Below, in pieces: positions 1 through 8,763 of a stretch of DNA of 61,209 nucleotides. The stretch is from positions 1 through 61,209 of the forward strand of contig NZ_LNQC01000065.1 in assembly GCF_001651855.1 (NCBI RefSeq). The letters run 5' to 3'. Position 1 is the first letter of the stretch; the number at the start of each line of letters is the position of its first letter. A program made the translations under genes and the position numbers. Source of the DNA: Sinorhizobium americanum (GTDB taxonomy: Bacteria; Pseudomonadota; Alphaproteobacteria; Rhizobiales; Rhizobiaceae). The notes under the pieces were generated by a model, which had not been told where the DNA came from, made no database searches, and worked only from the letters and a program-made list of their open reading frames with translations.

Positions 1-70
1 CATTGGCTCGCCGCCACGCAGGACCATAGGCTCGGAAGATGTCAGCGACCTCCAGCTTTTGCCGGGACAC
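1..70 (-). CDS. IS91-family transposase, N-terminal fragment (runs off window)
   Basis: Immediately after the recombinase gene, the minus strand reads from a GTG at 70 as V-S-R-Q-K-L-E-V-A-D-I-F-R-A-Y-G-P-A-W, the kind of opening I associate with IS91-type Y2 transposases (rolling-circle transposition). Only about 23 codons lie in the window. The preceding gene ends at 84, so the two are adjacent and co-oriented, the usual layout of IS91 relatives that carry an accessory tyrosine recombinase. The start codon is uncertain because no strong ribosome binding site is visible. Confidence 0.55.
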   Translation of the reverse strand, partial: MSRQKLEVADIFRAYGPAWRRAN

Positions 71-83
71 CCCGGCACGCGAT

Positions 84-971
84 TCATTCCAGCCGACGCC
101 TCAGGGTCAGATCCTCCAACTGCTTCAGGCGCTCGAACGGGCTGATGGTGTCGCGGATCAGCTTGGTGGCGACGTGGGTGTAGCGGGCTGTGCTGCTCAG
201 CTTGGCATGACCGAGCAGAACCTGAATGACCCGCACGTCGGTGTTCGCCTCCAGCAGATGCGTGGCGAAGCTGTGGCGCAGGGTATGCAGCGTTGCGGGC
301 TTGGCGATGCCCGCCATGTGCTTGGCCGCGGTGAAGGCCCGGTTGAGTTGGCGCGGCGAGATCGGGTTGATCTTCGGCTTGCCGGGAAACAGCCATCCCC
401 GCGGACGCGCCTCGCGCCAGTAATCGCGCAGCAGATCCAGCAAGCCCGGCGATAGCATGGCCTTGCGATCCTTGCCGCCCTTGCCCTCTTTGACGTGGAT
501 CAGCATGCGCTCGCTGTCGATGTCGGTGACCTTGAGGTGACACACCTCCGAAGCCCGCAGCCCGGCGCCATAGCTGATGCTGAGCGCCGCACGATACTTC
601 AGCCCGGGCCCGGGAGCGGCGGCGAGCAGGTCGCCGACCTCCTCGACGCTCAAGACGACCGGCAGCTTCTGCGGCTTGCGTTGGAACTGCATGTACCGCT
701 TCATCTCCTCGTGCCCGCAGGTGATCGCGAAAAAGAACCTGAGTGCGATGATCCGGGCATTGAATGTCGAGGGCGTCACTCCGGCATTGGTCATGTGCAA
801 CTGATAGGCTCGCAACTCCTCCGGCGTCGCCGTGTCGGGTGAGCGCCCCAGAAAGGCCGCGAAATCCTCGATCGCCCGGATGTGGCCTTGCTGCGCCTTG
901 TCGCCCATCCCGCGGATGCGCATGTCCTCGATCATCCGCTCACGCAGCCGGGTGGTCTTCTCCTCTGTCAT
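84..971 (-). CDS. Tyrosine recombinase (XerC/D type, IS91-associated)
   Basis: This 295-residue protein is a complete tyrosine recombinase. An N-terminal SAM-like core-binding domain (about residues 10-95) is followed by the catalytic domain with the conserved Arg in GAGLRASEV, Lys in the beta-hairpin EGKGGKDR, H-x-x-R in LHTLRHSFATH, the second His in LLGHAKLSST, and the Tyr nucleophile in TARYTHV. It would cut and rejoin DNA at short sites. The ATG at 971 has a strong AGGAGG 5 bases upstream. It sits just before an IS91-type transposase start, an arrangement known for IS91 relatives, so it is more likely an accessory gene of that element than a phage integrase. No attachment site could be defined. 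Confidence 0.9.
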   Translation of the reverse strand: MTEEKTTRLRERMIEDMRIRGMGDKAQQGHIRAIEDFAAFLGRSPDTATPEELRAYQLHMTNAGVTPSTFNARIIALRFFFAITCGHEEMKRYMQFQRKPQKLPVVLSVEEVGDLLAAAPGPGLKYRAALSISYGAGLRASEVCHLKVTDIDSERMLIHVKEGKGGKDRKAMLSPGLLDLLRDYWREARPRGWLFPGKPKINPISPRQLNRAFTAAKHMAGIAKPATLHTLRHSFATHLLEANTDVRVIQVLLGHAKLSSTARYTHVATKLIRDTISPFERLKQLEDLTLRRRLE

Positions 972-1166
972 CGGACCCTCCTGTCCATCGATTGAGAAGC
1001 CTCAATCGTCGGGCCAGGAACCCGAGACACAAAGAACCGCCGTCGATCAGGAAACGCACCGCCAGCCACAAGCGCCATGCCGCGCGAGCGGCTTAGTCCA
1101 TTCCACCCACTCGAGACGATCGGCACTTGCACAAGCGACACGACGGCAAGCTGACTGCGTCCCTCA

Positions 1167-1201
1167 CCTTGACTGGATTCGAACCGCCGACCCCTCGATT
1201 T
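1167..1201 (-). repeat. tRNA T-arm-like 35-base motif, copy A
   Basis: On the minus strand this reads with GGCGGTTCGAATCC at its centre, which resembles the T-arm of a tRNA (T-T-C-G-A-A-T loop), but the stem is only partly paired and no anticodon or acceptor arm is present. A second copy in the same orientation lies at 50254-50288, matching at 29 of 35 positions. It may be a tRNA remnant or attachment-site-like sequence; coincidence is possible. Confidence 0.35.
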
Positions 1202-1277
1202 CGAATAGATGCATGCTTCCGGGCGCGGAGGACTTCAGCGCAGCCAAGCGGTGCGTCTCTGTGACCCGCTGCGTCCG

Positions 1278-1379
1278 GTGAAGACCAGCCTCTACCGCCA
1301 CGTTGGTACGAAGCACGATCTCGTCGCAGTTTTTTTCTCCCATGGATCCTCAGAACGGCAAAACTGCCTTCTCTCCTAA
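1278..1379 (+). pseudogene. Possible TetR-family regulator remnant
   Basis: The plus frame reads V-K-T-S-L-Y-R-H-V-G-T-K-H-D-L-V-A-V before drifting to a stop at 1377. The K-T-S-L-Y-R-H-x-G-x-K-x-D-L pattern is typical of the recognition helix and following residues of TetR-type DNA-binding domains. No start codon with a ribosome binding site and no ligand-binding domain are present, so if the resemblance is real it is a relic. A T7 run at 1330-1336 follows the motif. Confidence is low because only about 18 residues support it. Confidence 0.3.
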
Positions 1380-1647
1380 TTCCCGACTCCCTGCCTCGAG
1401 ACATTCCCCAAGACGGTCCTTCCGCTCATCCGGCAGCATCGCGGCTCCGGTGAGGGCGCCTGGGGATAGCCGGGTCGCATTCAGAAGACCCAAGCCGCTC
1501 ACGAGCCGCTGCTTGAGCCGTAGCGCCTTCGAACAGTCTGCAGGGACAAGGGGACCGCGCAACGAACCGCTAAGCCCTTAACAAGATCGTTGCTGCTGAT
1601 GCGGTTGAGAGGGTACCCTCCCTGGTTTCGGCACCTTGGAGGAAGCG

Positions 1648-2463
1648 ATGCAACAGGAGCAAATCCGCCTCACCGGCGCAAGGGAGACCCTGCTGATCAC
1701 GCTCCAAGCCAAGGCAGCTGAAAGCATCATGCCGGATTCGCTGCTGCGCGACCGCTTCGCCGCAGATGCCTTGCACCGTATCGATCAGGGCAGTCGTCAC
1801 CTTAAGGTTGGTCACGACATGACCATCGGCATCGCGTTGCGTGCCTATGTGCTTGATCGCTGGACGGAGGCATTCCTTCAGCGCTGCCCGGAGGCCACTG
1901 TTGTCCATCTCGGCTGTGGTCTCGACAGTCGGATCTTCCGCATAGATCCCGGGCCGGGAGTTCGCTGGATCGAACTGGATTTCCCCGATGTCATCGCCTT
2001 GCGTCAGCAGATCTACCCCGACCGAGCGGGCTGCGAGATGATTGCCAGCTCGATCGTCGAGCGCGGCTGGATTGCAAAACTTCCCACCGACAGGCCGGCC
2101 ATGATCGTCGGCGAGGGCGTTCTGCCATATCTGGAGGAACAGCAGGTTGCGCAGGTTTTGCGGGGGATCGCCAGCCACTTTCCCTCCGGCGAGATAGCCT
2201 TCGATGCCTATAGCAGCTTCGCAATCCAACTGCTGCGCTTCAATCCGGCGATCCGCGCCACCGGCGCCTGTCTTCATTGGGCGCTTGACGATCCAGCAGA
2301 GATGGAGCGGCAGGTATCGGGGCTAAGGCTCATCCAGGACCATTCGGATTGGGACCCAGAACAGGTGGCGCGGATGTCACCGCCCGCCCAGATCGCGTTG
2401 CAGCTCTTCGGCACCATCCTCACTCCCTATCGTATGGGGCGCCTGGTTCGATATGGTTTCTGA
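1648..2463 (+). CDS. Class I SAM-dependent methyltransferase, LCM/Ppm1 (TcmP-like) family
   Basis: This 271-residue protein has the SAM-binding loop V-V-H-L-G-C-G-L-D-S-R near residue 85, an acidic strand W-I-E-L-D-F-P-D-V that would hold the ribose, and G-E-G-V-L-P-Y-L-E, the post-II motif of the leucine carboxyl methyltransferase / Ppm1 group. Members O-methylate polyketides or other small carboxylic or hydroxyl substrates; the substrate here is unknown. I chose the ATG at 1648 because GGAGGA lies about 5 bases upstream; a TTG at 1636 is the alternative. No neighbour suggests a pathway: the next gene downstream is a PHA synthase about 290 bases away, with no obvious operon link. Confidence 0.8.
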   Translation: MQQEQIRLTGARETLLITLQAKAAESIMPDSLLRDRFAADALHRIDQGSRHLKVGHDMTIGIALRAYVLDRWTEAFLQRCPEATVVHLGCGLDSRIFRIDPGPGVRWIELDFPDVIALRQQIYPDRAGCEMIASSIVERGWIAKLPTDRPAMIVGEGVLPYLEEQQVAQVLRGIASHFPSGEIAFDAYSSFAIQLLRFNPAIRATGACLHWALDDPAEMERQVSGLRLIQDHSDWDPEQVARMSPPAQIALQLFGTILTPYRMGRLVRYGF

Positions 2464-2751
2464 GAGATGCGCACCATAGTCAGACACCGCCTCCCGACCC
2501 TGACGGTTTTGGGCTCTTCTGCGCAAGTTAATACGCCGTCCCACGGCACAGGCGCCCCGGACCTGTCCCTCGAGACCCACTTGAGGGAGCGCCCGAAAGG
2601 CTGACTTGCACAGACCTGAGAAGCAGCGCACCATCATGAGCAGTAAAACTTCCGTCCGCAGCCCCGTCGAGGACACTTCGTTATGCCCCGTCGGCGATCG
2701 GGCGTTAATCGGGACCAACGCCCGGGCGTTAAGGCTGAATGGAGTTTCGCG

Positions 2752-4578
2752 ATGAAGACGTGGGACAGACCAGGTTTGGCCTTAGACCGCGCGACGAAAG
2801 CAGGGGCGGTCAACGCGGCTCAATCGGCGCTGCCAAACGAAGACGGGGTCGCGGACGGCGAAGCATTCCGGGCGATCGATCGGATGCGCGAGGCCCTGAG
2901 TGGAATGGCGACCGGAGGTCTTTCACCTGCGGCATTGACACTCGCCTTTTTCGACTGGTGGATCCACCTCGCATCGGCCCCAGGCAAGCGCATGGAACTC
3001 GCCGAAAAGGCCGGGCAGAATTGGGGCCTTCTGCTGGCTTACATGGCCGCAGCCGCCACGCGTCCGGATGCGCCGCCCTGCATCGAGGCGCTGCCGGGAG
3101 ACAACCGTTTTCGTGCTGAGGGCTGGCAAAAGCAACCCTATACAGTTTGGGCGCAGGGTTTCTTGCTGTGCCAGCAGTGGTGGCACAATGTTACGCGCAA
3201 CGTTCCGGGCATGACACCGCACCACGAGGACGTCGTCTCCTTCGCCGCGCGTCAGTTGCTGGACATGTTCTCGCCGTCCAACATTCCCTTTGCCAACCCG
3301 GAAGTGATCCACAAGGCGATGGAGACGGGCGGGGCGAACTTCACGCAGGGATTCCGCAACTGGCTGGAAGACGTCAGCCGGATGGCCATGAAGCAACCTC
3401 CGGTCGGGACGGAAGCGTTCCGCGTAGGCAGCGACATCGCGGCCACGCCTGGAAAGGTCGTCTACCGAAACCACCTGATCGAGCTGATCCAGTATGCGCC
3501 CGCGACGGAGAACGTCATGGCCGAGCCAATCCTGATCGTGCCGGCTTGGATCATGAAATACTACATTCTCGACCTTTCACCGCATAATTCCCTGATCCGC
3601 TATCTCGTGGCGCGGGGCCACACCGTTTTCTGCATTTCCTGGCGCAATCCGACAGCGAACGACCGCGACCTCACGCTCGACGATTACCGGCGATTGGGAG
3701 TCCTGGCCGCGCTTGATGCCATCAGCGCCATCGTTCCTGAACACAGGATCCACGCAACAGGCTACTGTTTGGGAGGGACGCTTCTGGCGATCGCGGCGGC
3801 CGCGATGGCGCGCACCGAGGACCAGCGTTTGGCTTCGGTCACGCTGTTTGCCGCCCAGACGGACTTCTCCGAACCTGGCGAACTGGCGCTGTTCATCGAT
3901 CACAGCCAGCTGCATTTCCTCGACAGTATCATGTGGCATAGTGGCTGTCTTTCCGCCGATCAGATGGCGGGGGCATTCCAGCTGCTGCGCACCAATGACC
4001 TCGTGTGGTCGCGCCTCGTCCACGACTACCTGATCGGCAAACGCACCCCGATGACCGATCTCATGGCGTGGAACGCCGACCCGACCCACATGCCCTACAG
4101 GATGCATGCGGAGTATCTGCAGCGCCTCTATCTCGACAACGAGCTTGCCGCCGGCCGTTTCATCATTGACAAACGCCCGGCTCACCTCCAGGACATCCGC
4201 ATTCCCATGTTCGTCGTCGGAACAGAGCGAGACCATGTCGCACCATGGCGTTCCGTCTACAAGATACATTATCTCACCGACACCGACGTCACTTTCGTGC
4301 TGACCAGCGGGGGCCACAATGCCGGCATCGTCTCTGAGCCAGGTCACCACGGAAGAGTTTTTCGCATCGCATTGACACGTGATGTCGATCCTAGTGTCAG
4401 TGCAGACGAATGGGCCGCGGCGGCCAAATCGAAGAACGGCTCATGGTGGCCGGACTGGGTCGAGTGGCTCGCCAGCCATTCAGCGCCGGAACGAGTGCCA
4501 CCGCCGGACTTCGGCGCGCCAAAAAAAGGCTATCTCCCTATCGATGATGCGCCCGGCACTTATGTATATCAGCGGTAA
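2752..4578 (+). CDS. phaC: Class I poly(3-hydroxyalkanoate) synthase
   Basis: The protein polymerises (R)-3-hydroxyacyl-CoA into storage polyester at granule surfaces. It has 608 residues, close to class I synthases. The lipase-like box G-Y-C-L-G-G places the catalytic Cys at about residue 339; the Asp of E-R-D-H-V-A-P (about 494) and the His of G-G-H-N-A-G-I (about 522) complete the triad. The N-terminal PhaC domain occupies roughly residues 70-250. The start at 2752 (M-K-T-W) has GGAG 7 bases upstream; the open frame extends 23 codons further but without a better site. No phaA, phaB, phasin or phaR lies nearby, so it probably draws precursors from elsewhere and may be a second copy. Confidence 0.93.
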   Translation: MKTWDRPGLALDRATKAGAVNAAQSALPNEDGVADGEAFRAIDRMREALSGMATGGLSPAALTLAFFDWWIHLASAPGKRMELAEKAGQNWGLLLAYMAAAATRPDAPPCIEALPGDNRFRAEGWQKQPYTVWAQGFLLCQQWWHNVTRNVPGMTPHHEDVVSFAARQLLDMFSPSNIPFANPEVIHKAMETGGANFTQGFRNWLEDVSRMAMKQPPVGTEAFRVGSDIAATPGKVVYRNHLIELIQYAPATENVMAEPILIVPAWIMKYYILDLSPHNSLIRYLVARGHTVFCISWRNPTANDRDLTLDDYRRLGVLAALDAISAIVPEHRIHATGYCLGGTLLAIAAAAMARTEDQRLASVTLFAAQTDFSEPGELALFIDHSQLHFLDSIMWHSGCLSADQMAGAFQLLRTNDLVWSRLVHDYLIGKRTPMTDLMAWNADPTHMPYRMHAEYLQRLYLDNELAAGRFIIDKRPAHLQDIRIPMFVVGTERDHVAPWRSVYKIHYLTDTDVTFVLTSGGHNAGIVSEPGHHGRVFRIALTRDVDPSVSADEWAAAAKSKNGSWWPDWVEWLASHSAPERVPPPDFGAPKKGYLPIDDAPGTYVYQR

Positions 4579-4923
4579 CCCTATTCAGGGAATGGCACCG
4601 CCTCAAGGCAAATCAAAGCGTGGGCCCTGCAGTTGCGCCCTGTGCGGTTCCTGTTGATACATTTATGCGATCTTCTGTAACGGGCGTTGCGTCAATCCCT
4701 TGTGAGCGTAATCCCTCGCCGAGTGCTTGCTTCTGTCCGCAGTCGGAGCTTTGCCGCTGCTCTATGGGGTCTGCTGAGGACCGGTTGGCCAATCTTTTAG
4801 AGGCGCAGTCACCGCGTGCTGCTGATCGCATAACGGCCTAACCCATCCATCGTCCCGGCGAAGGGACCTTGCTCCGGCGGACTGATGGCTGGGCCCGTCC
4901 GAAAGTCTGTGTTGTCGCCTCCC
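4579..4923. other. Intergenic, downstream flank of IS110 element
   Basis: No supported gene lies in this 345-base stretch between the convergent 3' ends of phaC and the IS110 transposase. The right part, from roughly 4860, is probably the downstream end of the insertion sequence. IS110 elements lack terminal inverted repeats, so I cannot place the end. No terminator hairpin was evident. Confidence 0.4.
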
Positions 4924-5961
4924 TTAAGCCGCCGGGGTGGGCGCTCCCTTATGAGCAATGAAGCTGGTTCTGTCCCTGAGCATGCAATGCAACACCACCG
5001 CCAGCTTGCGGGCCAGCGCCACGCGCGCCTTTTTGGGACCGGCTCGTCTGGCGACCGCCAACGCCCAGCCCTTCAGATCGGACCCTTTGACCGGACGCGT
5101 CAGGATGACGTGGGCCGCCTCGTAGAGCGCGGTGCGCACGCTGCCGTCGCCGACCTTCGAGATGCGACCGCTGTGATCGGTCTCGCCCGATTGATATTTC
5201 TTTGGCGTCAATCCGAAGTGCGGCCCCACGGCGCGGGAGGAGCGGAAGCGCTCCGGCGCATCGACGGCCGCCACAAACGTCAGCGCCACCAGGACGCCAA
5301 CGCCGGGCGTCGTCATCAACCGAAGTGCGTTGTCGTCCTGACGGGCGATCGCACGCAGCTTGCGCTCAAACCCTGCAAATTCCTGCACCAGCGCGTCGCG
5401 CACCTTCAGCAGCGCCGTAGCGATCGCTTCCAAGGTCGAATGGCCGGCAATCAGCGCGCGGATGCGCCCCGCGTACGTGCACCGCGTCGTCGGCCCGACC
5501 TTGAGGCCGAAGCCGCGCAGGATGCCGCGGATGCTCATCTCGATGTCGTGAAGCTTCCCTTGAACGAGCTTGCGGGCGGTCAGCAGAGCCCGCACCTCCT
5601 GGGCGGCCAGCGATTTGCAGTGGACCGGTCTGAACCAGCCAAGCCGCATCAACTGCGCAATGCCCCGTGCGTCCTTCTTGTCGGTCTTTACCGGCATCGT
5701 CTTGAAGGCTGCACGCACGTGGCGCGTCTCGATCAGCTCGACGAACAGACCTGCTTTCACCATGCCGGCATAGAGCCACTGCGACAACGGGCGGGCCTCC
5801 AGACCAATTCGCTCCATCGCCACGCCATGTGCGCCAAACCAGGCGATCAGCGCATCGGGTTCGCTGAGGATCTTTGCTTCCCGGACGATGCGGCCATCCG
5901 CATCCACCACGCACACACTCGAGTATTCCAAGGATACGTCGATGCCGGCATACTGCTTCAT
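4924..5961 (-). mobile_element. IS110-family transposase (DEDD) and its element
   Basis: This 345-residue protein is a complete IS110-type recombinase. The N-terminal RuvC-like DEDD domain carries G-I-D-V-S, I-G-L-E-A, and D-K-K-D-A-R; the C-terminal Transposase_20 domain carries T-P-G-V-G-V-L-V-A and the F-G-L-T-P-K-K-Y-Q-S-G-E segment with the conserved Ser region. Such enzymes move a circular element using a structured bridge/seek RNA transcribed from the element's non-coding end, which in the IS110 group lies upstream of the gene (here roughly 5962-6110). The frame is intact, so the element may be active. Exact ends are unknown because there are no inverted repeats. It sits between phaC and the T6SS left arm. 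Confidence 0.88.
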
Positions 5962-6250
5962 GGTCGTTTCTCCGTGATGCTATGGAGCAGGCCACTCCTG
6001 ACTCCGCGACACCATCATTGTGAGGGACGACCACCGGCCCTTCAAACCTGCCGGGCCGGGGTCCGCCCGTTACACCATCTTTTTAGCCTGAACTTAAAAC
6101 ATAGCTCGCGACAAGTTGCCTTGACATCCCTTGAGCATGTCCTCGGAGGACAATCGCCACGCAACCTCACCGCGCCAGAATTTCGCCAAGTCGTGGATCG
6201 GTGCCTATCCCTTGATCAACCTATCAAGCCGGACTGCACAGCTTGGAAAC
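5962..6250. other. Non-coding upstream end of IS110 and T6SS junction
   Basis: This 289-base stretch lies between the start of the IS110 transposase (minus strand) and the 3' end of the short TssM-like gene. The part next to the transposase is where an IS110-group guide (bridge) RNA would be encoded. I did not derive a fold for it, and no protein gene is convincing here. Confidence 0.35.
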
Positions 6251-8731
6251 TCAAGGTTGAAGAGTGAGCGGACAGGTCAAACCCCGCAGAAGTGCACGCG
6301 CAGCTATGGGATTTGCAGCACTGCCGAAAGACATCTGAAGATAGGCCCGAGCGCCCTTGCCGCGCACATCAACCAGGAAGCGCCGGCCGCCCTCACGTGG
6401 CCGCAAATGTGCCCCGTCCAGGAACCGCAAAAAGCCCCATGGACCGGGTGCGCTCTTCTTCTCGACCGCAGTGCCGATGTCGAACGAAATTTCGAAGCCT
6501 TGCGCGGGTGAGGGCCCCGGCCAGTTCAACCTCACGGCGTCGCCCGACGTGACGACCGGAGCATGAGCACCGCCAATCGAAATCGTTGCCGCTCCTCGTT
6601 GAGCGAGCGCCTCCAGCGTTACCGATACGTCAGGCGTCGCTCCCTGGCCAAAAAAAGCGCCTCCGACGGCAAGCGCCCTTTGGAAAAAGATAGCGCTTTC
6701 GGGTGTGTAGCCAGAAAGGCGCGCTTCCGGCTTCCAGCGCCACGGAGTCGTGGACGTGTCCATCAATTGCGCCAATTGCGCACGATAATAGCTCCCCACA
6801 GAGCCGTCAGGTGCGAAGATTCGTGCCACTGCGGCAAGGTCCGCGTCGGGGCCATCGAAGAAAGGATACCGGCCACTCACGACCGCCTGACAGGCGGTCC
6901 CGATCTCTGAACCCCATGGTGTCTTTGGTTTCTCCTGTGGTCTCTCTTGGGCTCTCTGCTGGGCTCTCTCCTGCGGGACAGACTCCGAAGTCGCCTCGGG
7001 CTCTTTTGGAGCAGCCGTCTGGGCAATCACATCCTCTACTATCTGCACCACAAGAAGGGGGGCTTGCTGCAATGCTACGATCGAGTTGGCGCGCTCCTGG
7101 GCGTCCATGAGCGGTTTCTTTCCAAGCTCGGCATTTGCATCGAGAACGGAAAGGGCCACGTTCAACGACACGAAGAGATGGGAGATCTCCGACATCCGCC
7201 CCTGTTCGACAAACTGTATGGCCGGCCCCAATGCGGCCGCGACGCGAAGCTGGTTGGCATGGCTTCGGTTGCGGTCGGTGCCCCCCGACTGACGCCAAGC
7301 CTCTCGGATCAGCGCCGAAAGCGGTGAATTGCTGGCGCTTAGCGCACCGCTGATCAGTACGGCGGTGGGTTGATCGGAGAACGGCCGGACGCGAAGATCA
7401 CCGAGGTAGTTGGACCATTCTTCCAACGTGCGTTTTTGAAGGAGATCCATCACGACCTCCGTCGTTGTCGTACCCTCAGCCGCTAGAAGCGTTGCAGCCT
7501 GCGAGCTCGCCCGCTCGATCGCCTGCTTTGCGCCGCCGGAGCGCGCATAATCCCATCCAGACTCCGTATACAGGCCCGATATCTCGCGTTCGATCGCCAG
7601 ACCTGAACTGTGTATCAAAATCGAGTCAAGGCCAGGGACTACCTCGTCAAGAGACCATGATGGGAGTTCCGCCGCCTCCTCAGCTCGGATCAGTTCCAGC
7701 AAGGCGCGCTCGCTCGCCAAGCCTTCAGAAGCGAACTGGCGTGCCTGGGCGATCGTCTCCGGATCCGCAGATGGGATGGCCGGCGGGGCCCTGGACATAG
7801 CGGCAACATGCTGGGCGAGATAAGCGAGTTCGGGGAAGGTCCGGGCCCGGTCGGCGACCCAGCCGGCCAGAAAACGCGGCTGCCAGTCCGATGTACCCTT
7901 CAATATCGACCAGGCCCGCAGGGAATCGTAGAGCGCATTGGCGTCCCCTTCCGTGGCGAGCGCAACTGCAAGTGCCTCGGCGAGGGGGCCTGCAGCAAGT
8001 GCATCCGCCGCCTCGCTGTAGCGGCGACGGGCGGTCGCACCAGGATCGACACTCTCAACAAAATGAATAACGCCGAGCGGTGAGCTCGACGCATTCTGCT
8101 CAACGAGGCGAACCGCTGCGGCGAAGGCATCAAGCTGAGCAGCGCGCGCGGCCGGGGTTGCGGCAATGCCCGCTTCGATAACGCGCTCCACGTCGGGCAA
8201 TTGCGCTATCAGCTGCTCGCGGAACCGCCATTCGGCCCATGCTGCCCAAGCCACCAATATTGCGAAGAAACACACGACGCCTAAAAATACCAGGCCGCGA
8301 TCTGCTCGCGTTCTATGCTTCTCACCCGCCGAATGTGCGGCTTGAACGGCCTCGTCGCAGTGACCGAGGAAACGGGCGAGATCGCGCCGTGCCGGACCGC
8401 CCCTCGCCGCCTCCGCCGCCCGTTCTGCGAGGCGTTTTGAACCAAGGCTCCGGCTGATTGGAAGCGCGGCCGAAAAAGCGCGCTCCCATTGCCGCACTGG
8501 CAGCGCCGGATTGTTGCGCGCGCGGGCATCGAGCAAAGTGACGAGCGCGTCGCGAGCGTCCAGAAGCCAGTCCGGCGGAACGTTCTTTCGGCGGGCTTCG
8601 ATCTCGAATGCAGCTACGAGTGTGCGTGCGGTTGCTGCCAACTCGTTTGGGTCCGGCCGTTTCTCGCTTTCGGCGCGCTTTGCGAGCGCTAGCAGCGGCT
8701 GAGCCAATGCAGGAAGAACGTCCGCTCGCAT
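6251..8731 (-). CDS. Short TssM-like protein (IcmF C-terminal region, no NTPase domain)
   Basis: The 826-residue protein has one clear membrane segment at about residues 144-168 (hydrophobic, ending A-A-W-A-E-W-R-F-R). Its C-terminal third parallels the C-terminus of the full TssM in this window: C-Q-A-V-V-S-G-R-Y-P-F, A-R-I-F-A-P-D-G, and P-W-R-W-K-P match C-Q-A-A-L-T-N-R-Y-P-F, A-R-I-F-S-P-G-G, and P-W-K-W-R-A there. It lacks the TssM P-loop. I chose ATG 8731 (AGGA 4 bases upstream); GTG 8765, overlapping the preceding stop as GTGA, is the alternative. It ends a minus-strand operon with the M15 peptidase and phosphatase. It is probably a T6SS envelope component with its large part periplasmic; the exact role is unknown. 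Confidence 0.75.
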   Translation of the reverse strand: MRADVLPALAQPLLALAKRAESEKRPDPNELAATARTLVAAFEIEARRKNVPPDWLLDARDALVTLLDARARNNPALPVRQWERAFSAALPISRSLGSKRLAERAAEAARGGPARRDLARFLGHCDEAVQAAHSAGEKHRTRADRGLVFLGVVCFFAILVAWAAWAEWRFREQLIAQLPDVERVIEAGIAATPAARAAQLDAFAAAVRLVEQNASSSPLGVIHFVESVDPGATARRRYSEAADALAAGPLAEALAVALATEGDANALYDSLRAWSILKGTSDWQPRFLAGWVADRARTFPELAYLAQHVAAMSRAPPAIPSADPETIAQARQFASEGLASERALLELIRAEEAAELPSWSLDEVVPGLDSILIHSSGLAIEREISGLYTESGWDYARSGGAKQAIERASSQAATLLAAEGTTTTEVVMDLLQKRTLEEWSNYLGDLRVRPFSDQPTAVLISGALSASNSPLSALIREAWRQSGGTDRNRSHANQLRVAAALGPAIQFVEQGRMSEISHLFVSLNVALSVLDANAELGKKPLMDAQERANSIVALQQAPLLVVQIVEDVIAQTAAPKEPEATSESVPQERAQQRAQERPQEKPKTPWGSEIGTACQAVVSGRYPFFDGPDADLAAVARIFAPDGSVGSYYRAQLAQLMDTSTTPWRWKPEARLSGYTPESAIFFQRALAVGGAFFGQGATPDVSVTLEALAQRGAATISIGGAHAPVVTSGDAVRLNWPGPSPAQGFEISFDIGTAVEKKSAPGPWGFLRFLDGAHLRPREGGRRFLVDVRGKGARAYLQMSFGSAANPIAARALLRGLTCPLTLQP

Positions 8732-8763
8732 TCCATCCTGACCGGGCGATCGGACATGATCTT

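Larger units (their letters stand above)
972..1647. other. Intergenic stretch with remnants
   Basis: This stretch of about 675 bases has no intact gene. It contains a tRNA T-arm-like 35-base motif (1167-1201) and a short frame resembling a TetR DNA-binding helix (1278-1379), both listed separately. The annotated recombinase reads away from it and the methyltransferase begins at its right end. I see no terminator or clear promoter. Confidence 0.5.

Noticed and set aside
1141..1210. Complete tRNA gene on the minus strand
   Set aside because: Only a T-arm-like segment is present; no acceptor stem, D-arm or anticodon arm can be formed.
3577..4350. Minus-strand open frame of 257 codons
   Set aside because: It is antisense to phaC and lacks any recognisable domain.
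4885..6267. Long plus-strand open frame of 460 codons
   Set aside because: It is antisense to the intact IS110 transposase and shows no domain; it follows the high GC content.
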